DNA of 64,000 nucleotides from NCBI GenBank assembly GCA_012862575.1, contig BLSF01000009.1, positions 620,001 to 684,000 of the forward strand. The letters are read 5' to 3'. The notes below the pieces were generated by a model that searched no databases, was not told where the DNA came from, and was given only the letters and a program-made list of their open reading frames with translations. The stretch is from Parietichytrium sp. I65-24A. Its lineage: Eukaryota; Sar; Bigyra; Thraustochytrida; Thraustochytriidae. Positions 57,274 to 64,000 of this stretch are shown piece after piece. The position numbers were made by a program, and so were the translations under genes. Every line of letters starts with the position of its first letter. The first letter of the stretch is position 1.

Positions 57274-60200
57274 TCAAGTGCGCTCGTATTCAGCAGCAAA
57301 GTGTTGAAATGCTTGCTCTGCCATTTTGTTCACACTTTTGTTGAACTTGTGATTCACTGCAGCCTGAACAAGCTGATCTGGTACTTTGAGGTCAGAGAAA
57401 GTACGAAGACAATCCCTGCTTTCGCAAAGAGTGTTTATGGCAATGCATGCACTCTCTTGCACCTTTGGGTCGTGTTTATGGTTGCTCATGGCATTTGCTA
57501 TCCTCTTAGGTGCGTGGAGTTTGTAAAGCTTTCTATGGATGCTGCTGGATACCGAAACGGTCGCGAGGAAGATGCAAGCCTCGCTTTGCAACTCGGCATC
57601 GGCTGTATGGTTTTGCATCGCTGTTACGACTGATTTCAGCATGCCAGACTTTACAATTGCGTTTCGACTTAAATCTTCCTCGGACAGGGCACAAGCTAGC
57701 CTGCAAAATGCGCACTGGACATCAGCGTCCGCGGCGGACGCTCGCATGGTAGCTCGCAAGGCCTTTATCCCACCGCACTCTACTAACCTTGTTGCGGCAG
57801 CACTATTTTCTACCATGCTCTGCAGGGCAGAGCAAACTTGACTTTTCACCGATGGACTCTCAGGGTGAGTTTCCATGGACCGGATAAGATGTTCGACTGC
57901 ACCGCGCTGCAGTAGTTTAACGGCGATTTCTGGGCGACTAGCCAAGTGCTTAAATGCTGTCGAGCCGTAAACCTGAATGCCAACATCTTGAATAAAACGA
58001 TTCATGATGGCCAAAAGTCTTTCTGGTAGCTCCAACTCCTCAAAGTACACCAGGTATTCGGTGGTGGGCGACAAAGCAGCAAGTGCGAAACATACTTCCC
58101 TTTGTACGGTCAAGTTTGTAGCATGCAGGGCCATAGTATTGTCAACCGAGTCAATTGCCCCAATTTGTCCCAAAAGCTGTGCATTCTCTAAAGTGTCTGC
58201 CAGCATTCCCAAACTCACGCAAGCGCTTGATTGAACTTTTGCATCATCGGCATGTAGTTCCATTGCCTCCAAAATCCGATTCGGGGCTCCAAGGCAGAGA
58301 AGATCTACTACGTTTCCTGGGTTATTGTGAGCCAAGCTAGTGATCGCCTGGCACGCGGACTCTTGTACTGCGGAAGACTCCTCATGAGCCTCCATACTGG
58401 CAAGGATTTGCTTGATGCAACTGCCCTTTGACAAGTGTTCCCGTCCCAAATCTCCACCATGCGAGGCGACATTCGAAATGAAGGCGCAGCCCCGAGCCTG
58501 CACTTCACGAGAGCCCGAGTGTGCCTGCATGGAGTCCAGAACTAATTCAACAATACCCCACCTCAGAAGAACAGGGACATTGCCTTCATCTGCCGCAAGG
58601 GTCGCGAAGAGTCCCACAACTGATTTCGACCACTTTTCATCGTCTCGTTGGTGTGCGTTTGTAATGAGATGAGCCAAGCTAGATCGAATCAGTCTCGCCT
58701 TGTCGATCAAAGGCGCGAAAGTATTTAAAAGCTGCATGGCCATTTCCGAGGCGATGTGTTCTTCCTCTCGCTCCGCAGCAAATTCAGCAAGGAGCTCTGG
58801 AGCGTTCAATTCGACCAGGCTAGCTTTACTTTCCTCGTCTTGAGCAAAGTCTTCCAATATTCTGAATCCAAGAACAAGGTGATTGCCCTTGCAAGAGGAT
58901 AGGTTCAATAAAACCTCCTCCATTATCTGTGAGCGCGATGAGGCTGACTCAAATTGAAACGAAGGATCTTTTAATAGCACGTCTAGGAGCTCAAAACTCG
59001 CTGAGATAACAGGCAGCCCTAATTCTGCCTTCAGTGCTGAACAGACGATCGAAACCATGCGAGAGGAGAACCCTTTTGGTGTTGTCGCTTCATATTGTGA
59101 GTTTGTTAGAATGCTCGAAAGTGCTCCAAAACTAGAACACAAAATTCGGGCATTCCCGGAGTGGCTGTCGATCCCTGCAAGAATCACGACGATTGCTGCC
59201 GAGCTGGATGATACCCTCTTGGACTCCGACAACTCTTGTATCAGACAAATACCTCGGAAGGCCTCCACGAGAGTGTCGGCGTCTTGAGCATGATCTGTTG
59301 CAATTTTCAAGAGAAGACCGTACGCGTCGTTCTCAAGCAAAAAATCGTCGAGATTGTCGTTTCTCAGGGCGAAGAGAGCATGGAGTGCAACTGCACAGCA
59401 CTTGACCACAGTTGCGTTCTTTGGAAACGCCTGGATGGCCTTTAACACAGCGGTTGCTCCACTTGTCAAAAAGTTTATGTTAGATTGAATACCACCAAAG
59501 ACTTTGCTCAAAGCGAAGGCGCAGCTGCTCTGATACTCTGGCTGATCGGCATTGCTGGTCATGATATTCAAAACGAGTTCAAAAATGTCCGCTGCTGGCA
59601 CAATGTCCTCCTCGTCCAAGTTGCCCATCAACATGAACGCGATGGCATTCAGAGTACCTGGAATGCATGCGTCATTTTCAGGTACCCTCTTTGTACCAAG
59701 GCGGTTCACAAGAAGCTCTAAAATGCCGTCGTTTCGCGCCATTTCACGAGCTTTGCGAGGAATGTTTACCCCAAATTGCCGCTCATCCTCTTCGCTCAGG
59801 TATTCAGAGGCGATTCTTGTCAGCAAAGCGTCTATGCCAGCGCTATAGCTTGACTCCACTTGCAGAGCGTACTTGTAGTCATCAAGATCAAGCCCCACAC
59901 TAGTGGGCCTGGAATCATGTGACAGTCTCGTGGTCGATGCACTTTTGCTACTCTTGCTGCTTTTGGTGCTCACGAGGGAAATCTTAGAAGACCGCTGGCT
60001 CTTGCGGAAAACGCGAGAGAGTCTATTGGGAATAGCGAGCGTCAAAATCGTGACAGCCTCCTGAATAGCCTTGGCTGACCTTCGGTTCTGGCAGTTGAGA
60101 TTGATACGGCCCACAATATCTGAAGCGGTAGGTCGCAGCAGCGGCTCTTGAGCCCAGCATTCTTTGATAAGCTTCAAGTGCCACAACTTTATTGGAATGT

Positions 60201-61422
60201 CCTCGCTAATTTCCGGTCTCTCTTTGCGATGCACGACGGACACCAAATAGCTTTCTAGATCTGAATCACCCCATGGCGTTTCGCGATGAAGAGCCTCCCA
60301 GCACGTTACTGCAAAAGCGAATATATCCGCCTTGGAGGTCCAGCAAGTTGAGGTGTCCAAGAGCACTTCGGGACCACGGTACCTCCAGTTCATGTTGTCG
60401 GAGAGCTCTGCAACACTATGTCCGTTAATAGCGCCGAATCCATGGAGTTTGACGCACTCCAGGTCGCTGCTTACTTGCACATTCTCAGGACTGAGATCTC
60501 CGTGAATGATTGCGTGAGAGTGCAAGTACTCCAAACCACTCGCAAGTTTGTGAAACAAAGAATCTATTTGCCGGATCCTGATGTCGACCTGTTTATTGTA
60601 AATGAGATCGTGCAAGGACATGTCGCACTTTTCCATTACCAGACAGAGTTTATCGTTTCGAAGGGCCGTGCCAATCAATTGCACAATATTTTTGTGCTTG
60701 AGTTCACGCCACCGCTGCGTTTCTTGTCTAAGATTGTCAAGTTCCTGGAAGCTCAACGAAGAGAGCTGCTTTGAAAGCTTGACAGAGACGGCCTGACTAC
60801 GGAATTGGCCGTCCATAGGCGGGCCAACTATTCCCGGACCTTGGTGAGCAGCACCGATATCAACTTGCAATTCAGCGGCCAGTACGTTGCTGCTCTCCTC
60901 CTGCAACGACTTCACAAAGATGCTGCTCAACACAGGGCCTAAATCCTTTGTTGCGAGCCCCAGCTCTTTGTCGGACATCATTGAAGTCTGCTCCAAGACC
61001 ATCGCCGCCTCCTTGTCACCTTGACTGGCTAATTGCCGCAAGCCGGATTCAAATGCAGCGCGGTCTTCGCTGAAGTCTACGTTGCTGACCTTGTCGAGCG
61101 CAACCTGCAGCTCGGCGGCGCTATCATCATCCTTCTCCAAAACCCTGACGAGGCGCATGAAGCACTCGTCCAGCGTCTGCGCTTTGATCTGGGATTCCAG
61201 AAACACTGTCGCCTTGGAGAGCTCTCCATATCTGCTCTGAGCGATGCCTTCCACTGCGTCTGCCAAGCTGAGCAGTCCTGCTTCCAAGTGCACAGAGTCC
61301 TCCTCTCGCAGCTCGCGCGTGTCCCAATCCCGTTCAAGAAACTCGCGAATAACCTGGCACTTGCGCTTGAGCGTGCTGCACGCCGCAAGACGCTCGCTCA
61401 AATGCCTCACGATGCTCTCCAT
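57274..61422 (-). CDS. Kinase-like (putative pseudokinase) protein with armadillo-type repeats
   Basis: 1382 residues from the first ATG (61422). Residues 1-200 are helical and charged. A tyrosine-kinase-like/TKL-type kinase domain spans about 205-475: glycine loop GPGIVG, Lys in AVSVKL, Glu in LRQETQRW, catalytic loop HGDLSPENV (HRD as HGD, the Asp and Asn kept, the catalytic-loop Lys replaced by Ser, about 305), KLHGFG at the DFG position (about 326; the metal-binding Asp is Gly), YRGPEVLL in place of APE, and WSKADIFAFAV-like helix F. Missing DFG Asp and loop Lys argue for a pseudokinase or weak activity. From about 530 to 1380 run many armadillo/HEAT-like repeats of about 42 residues, with the recurring form I..AM..H..D..VQ..AC.AL..L. 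ARM-kinase fusions of this kind are common in protists; the role is likely scaffolding in signalling. Confidence 0.85.
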   Translation of the reverse strand: MESIVRHLSERLAACSTLKRKCQVIREFLERDWDTRELREEDSVHLEAGLLSLADAVEGIAQSRYGELSKATVFLESQIKAQTLDECFMRLVRVLEKDDDSAAELQVALDKVSNVDFSEDRAAFESGLRQLASQGDKEAAMVLEQTSMMSDKELGLATKDLGPVLSSIFVKSLQEESSNVLAAELQVDIGAAHQGPGIVGPPMDGQFRSQAVSVKLSKQLSSLSFQELDNLRQETQRWRELKHKNIVQLIGTALRNDKLCLVMEKCDMSLHDLIYNKQVDIRIRQIDSLFHKLASGLEYLHSHAIIHGDLSPENVQVSSDLECVKLHGFGAINGHSVAELSDNMNWRYRGPEVLLDTSTCWTSKADIFAFAVTCWEALHRETPWGDSDLESYLVSVVHRKERPEISEDIPIKLWHLKLIKECWAQEPLLRPTASDIVGRINLNCQNRRSAKAIQEAVTILTLAIPNRLSRVFRKSQRSSKISLVSTKSSKSSKSASTTRLSHDSRPTSVGLDLDDYKYALQVESSYSAGIDALLTRIASEYLSEEDERQFGVNIPRKAREMARNDGILELLVNRLGTKRVPENDACIPGTLNAIAFMLMGNLDEEDIVPAADIFELVLNIMTSNADQPEYQSSCAFALSKVFGGIQSNINFLTSGATAVLKAIQAFPKNATVVKCCAVALHALFALRNDNLDDFLLENDAYGLLLKIATDHAQDADTLVEAFRGICLIQELSESKRVSSSSAAIVVILAGIDSHSGNARILCSSFGALSSILTNSQYEATTPKGFSSRMVSIVCSALKAELGLPVISASFELLDVLLKDPSFQFESASSRSQIMEEVLLNLSSCKGNHLVLGFRILEDFAQDEESKASLVELNAPELLAEFAAEREEEHIASEMAMQLLNTFAPLIDKARLIRSSLAHLITNAHQRDDEKWSKSVVGLFATLAADEGNVPVLLRWGIVELVLDSMQAHSGSREVQARGCAFISNVASHGGDLGREHLSKGSCIKQILASMEAHEESSAVQESACQAITSLAHNNPGNVVDLLCLGAPNRILEAMELHADDAKVQSSACVSLGMLADTLENAQLLGQIGAIDSVDNTMALHATNLTVQREVCFALAALSPTTEYLVYFEELELPERLLAIMNRFIQDVGIQVYGSTAFKHLASRPEIAVKLLQRGAVEHLIRSMETHPESPSVKSQVCSALQSMVENSAAATRLVECGGIKALRATMRASAADADVQCAFCRLACALSEEDLSRNAIVKSGMLKSVVTAMQNHTADAELQSEACIFLATVSVSSSIHRKLYKLHAPKRIANAMSNHKHDPKVQESACIAINTLCESRDCLRTFSDLKVPDQLVQAAVNHKFNKSVNKMAEQAFQHFAAEYERT

Positions 61423-63127
61423 TCTTCCGTGCCCGACTCTCTCGAGCCTGGGGGCACCGTCCCGCTTCGCTTGCACTCTCCTTGCGCGATTGTCGTGAGC
61501 CAACCCACCGACCTCGCTCAAAAGCGAGCCAATCTAAAGTCGCTCGCGCAGCCCTCCTTGTTGACTAACAACTTTCCGGGACGCGAGAGCTGTCAATGTC
61601 ATGCCACTTTTTCCCTTCCCTTCCCTTTCTTTCTTTCTCTAGCTCCTTCCACGAGGCGCTCCTACTTGGGCCGCCAACCAACTACAACGCACGACAACAA
61701 AAGCCAAAACTTTGGCGCACTTTTCACTTTTTCTTTTCACTTACAATCGCACCATTACACCTTTGTACACCATTCGTCACAGAGTACAAAGTCGCGAGCC
61801 GCGTTTCTCTCTCTCTAACTTGCTGTTAGTAACTCTCTCTCAAAGTCTCTGTCTCTACCTTCTCTACCTAGCTGGCCTTGGTGATCCTTGGTGCCACGCA
61901 TGCATTATGCGTTAGTGAGCTGGGAGACCGGCCGCATGCGAGTAGAGTAGCGCAAGGCATACTCGGTCTCTTCTTCCGTGCTGTGCTTCTGTGACTTGGC
62001 CGTGAGTATCCGACCGAGCCAAGATACTGCCGCGATGAAACTGCAATTCCTTCAAGTTTGTCAGTAAGTTACTTAACTCGCCGAAGGAGAAAGGACAAGA
62101 GAAGGCCAGCCTTTCGCGCGCAGCTCACAGTCCGAGTTGACTCTACCAAAACTACCAAACCATGGAGTTTCCCAGAAGCTAAACTTTTAGAGACTAAACT
62201 CATGGAAGAAACGATTAGATTTCTGTGTCGCGACGCGTCGTACCATCCTCATCACCAAAAACCAACTGAAGCTCTCTAAAAATCCAAGCTCGAGTCTGGA
62301 AAACTATTTCTTACTTAACATGAAACTGCTGTGAATAAATTGAACTAAAATTGCTTCCAAATTGACGAATCTGAGTGTGAGTCAGAGAGACTGACTTGCA
62401 CTTTTGTGCACTTGCGCACACCTCCCTCTGGCACTCCTACAGCTAAATCTATCTACTACTACGAAAGGAGACTTAGTCGCGGGCCTATCGCCGTTACCCG
62501 GAATTGAAGGTACTAGAACTTCAGCAATGAGTACCAGGCACGAGTATATTTGGGCCGGCCGATCTTAGGCTGATGCGTAGCGAGTCAGCTAGCGTTTGGG
62601 TGGCGGGACGTGTCAAGAAATGTCGAGAGTCTGTGCATAATGAATGTAAAAGTCGAGAATGTCTGGCCGAGAAACGCAGTCAGAGTCAGAGGCAGAGGTG
62701 GCCTGAAGTGATACTACATAAAAACACACATTGTCAGTACTTGCTACAGAGGTGGGAAGCCCTCTAGAAATGAGCTCTTGCTTTTTTGCTCTCTTTTCTT
62801 CTTTCGGTTTTTGGGACTCTGGGTAAAAGACTACTTTTTCTCTCATCTCGACGAGCATACATCGCACCACACACACACTTTGCGCATGATAAAATCACGC
62901 GAGGAATCTTGATATCTTTCGAAAGTTCTGTTCTGTTGTAATTGAAATGAAAATCAAAAAATATGTAGCTTTTCGACTTGCTTATAACGGGATGGTGGTT
63001 TAGCTTTCCTCAAATCAAGGTTCTTCAACAGCGGCGGCAAAAGAAGACGCGGACGAGAGAGATGGGAGGGTGGAATAGGTATTCGTTCTGCCACACGCCA
63101 AATGAGAGGATGGTGTATTGATTTCAA
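61423..63127. other. Upstream region of the kinase-like gene, no further gene recognised
   Basis: About 1.7 kb. It has a CTTTCTTT-rich stretch near 61610-61640 and CTCT-rich runs near 61806-61860. Short open frames here have no motif; nothing else seen. Confidence 0.55.
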
Positions 63128-64000
63128 TTAAACTGCTGATCTCGAATCTGCAAGAGGATTCTCGCTCTCGACTGAGTCGTGCTTTGAAGTCACAATTGCG
63201 CTGGCAACATTGCGAGTTGCTCGCTTACACAATATGTAGAGTGCAGCCGCCCCACAGATAACAGCCATGGTTCCCGCCACAGCCCCGACAACGGCTCCAA
63301 TAGGCGCACCACTTGTTGGCATTTCCGCGCTCTCGGTACATAACATGAAGACATTTGCATTACGAGAGGCAGCGAGCGGCTTAGGTCGTGCAGCAGCTCT
63401 CATTGCTTCCTGAGATTCTGCTGAGGGAAGCACCCAGATATCGGAGCCGTCAAACGCAGGAACTTGTAGAGCCGGAACGAAGCCATCGACGCTGAAGGAA
63501 GCGGTACCCAAAGTGCCATCTTCTTTCCTGGCCTCATATCCATCGTTCAACATCTTGTTCCCATACACATCATACACCCCCGCGAGCTCAACTCTCACCT
63601 GCGCATTGCTCCAATAGTCGACCCAATACTCGGACTCCAATTCCAGAATCACGCGAAGCACCATACCGCCGGAAGAGCAATATGCAGCAGCTGTGACGGT
63701 CTGCTCGGTTGTTGTATTCAACGATGTGACAGTAACCGACAGGGAAGGGTGAGTGCAGTCAATAGGCTCATTGAACGTGAATTTGGCGAGCGGAACTCCG
63801 GCAGAAGGCAAGTTCATGGCTCTCGTGAGGCCCCAGGCGATGACTTGTGGAGCAGTCTTGTCCACCACACCGAGTCGCGCATCTGATCGCGTTTCTCCGA
63901 CCTTTACTTGAACGCCGCTTGCTTCGCGCGTGCACTGGGTTCTGAGCTGCAAAAGGTACGGTTCGCCATCTCGAAACAAGCTCCCGTCTTCGTCCCCGAT
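63128..64000 (-). CDS. C-terminal part of a type I membrane protein, 5' end outside window
   Basis: The frame is open to the window edge, so only about the last 290 residues are visible. The extracellular part shows beta-rich, Cys-containing sequence with the linker DKTAPQVIAWGL and repeats of strand-turn pattern (FTFNEPIDCTHPSLSVTVTSL, VRVELAGVYDVYGNKML), like a Big_5 or other immunoglobulin-like bacterial-type domain. Near the C-terminus is a transmembrane helix (about GAPIGAVVGAVAGTMAVICGAAALYILC) followed by a basic stop-transfer (KRATRN) and a short tail with ESENPLADSRSAV. This fits a single-pass surface glycoprotein. No enzyme motif is visible; the family cannot be named from this piece. 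Confidence 0.7.
   Translation of the reverse strand: MGDEDGSLFRDGEPYLLQLRTQCTREASGVQVKVGETRSDARLGVVDKTAPQVIAWGLTRAMNLPSAGVPLAKFTFNEPIDCTHPSLSVTVTSLNTTTEQTVTAAAYCSSGGMVLRVILELESEYWVDYWSNAQVRVELAGVYDVYGNKMLNDGYEARKEDGTLGTASFSVDGFVPALQVPAFDGSDIWVLPSAESQEAMRAAARPKPLAASRNANVFMLCTESAEMPTSGAPIGAVVGAVAGTMAVICGAAALYILCKRATRNVASAIVTSKHDSVESENPLADSRSAV

Noticed and set aside
1-64000. tRNA, rRNA, CRISPR or virus-derived elements
   Set aside because: I looked for tRNA B-box-like words, rRNA-like conserved stretches, regularly spaced repeats and retroelement or capsid-type proteins by eye and found none; a tRNAscan and profile search would be decisive.

Overview
The window is nuclear DNA of a eukaryotic protist. 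Evidence for this: long single-exon genes alternate with genes carrying short GT-AG introns (78-207 bases), secreted and ER-retained proteins are present (a C-terminal HDEL), and epsilon-tubulin is encoded, which points to an organism with centrioles or basal bodies. Base composition is balanced and genes lie on both strands with no operons. A heterokont protist such as a labyrinthulomycete is my best guess; this is inference from gene content, not proof.

Layout: 1-1717, the 3' part of a beta-helix (pectin-lyase-fold) protein with one intron; 1919-2428 (-), an LEA_2-type membrane protein; 3889-4689, a leucine-rich-repeat protein; 5590-9072, cytosolic isoleucyl-tRNA synthetase; 9884-14071, a large coiled-coil protein that I read as a CEP295-like centriole protein with a C-terminal ALMS-type motif; 14286-14861 (-), a small ZZ zinc finger plus SEC-C protein; 16362-17345, a secreted protein with two vWD-like repeats; 19962-23093, a Ser-rich unknown; 23670-25243, epsilon-tubulin; 25458-27593 (-), an ER thioredoxin-fold/PDI protein. 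From 29936 to about 33760 there is a tandem array of trypsin-like proteases: two intact copies and one broken copy.

The second half holds a seven-transmembrane receptor-like protein (35909-37426), a uridine-kinase-like P-loop kinase (37502-38203, -), a GH2 beta-galactosidase (39564-43046), a papain-like protease with a C-terminal membrane anchor (43406-44800, -), tRNA (guanine-N7) methyltransferase (45760-46920, -), a FAR-17a/AIG1/rolling-stone-like membrane protein (47690-48550), a histidine phosphatase (48678-49649, -), a gene of unresolved splicing (50127-50980), an ankyrin-repeat membrane protein (51398-52747, -), anthranilate phosphoribosyltransferase (55880-56914), a kinase-like/armadillo-repeat protein that lacks the DFG aspartate (57274-61422, -), and the 3' end of a type I membrane protein (63128-64000, -).

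The genes are mostly unrelated housekeeping and surface functions. The one functional echo is centriolar: CEP295-like and epsilon-tubulin lie about 10 kb apart on the same strand. Intergenic DNA is rich in short tandem repeats and contains a small MITE-like element with partial copies elsewhere. I recognised no tRNA or rRNA gene, CRISPR array or virus-derived element. A compact new multi-gene system is not evident; the best leads are the CEP295-like protein, the putative pseudokinase, the protease array with overlapping upstream ORFs, and the MITE-like repeat.
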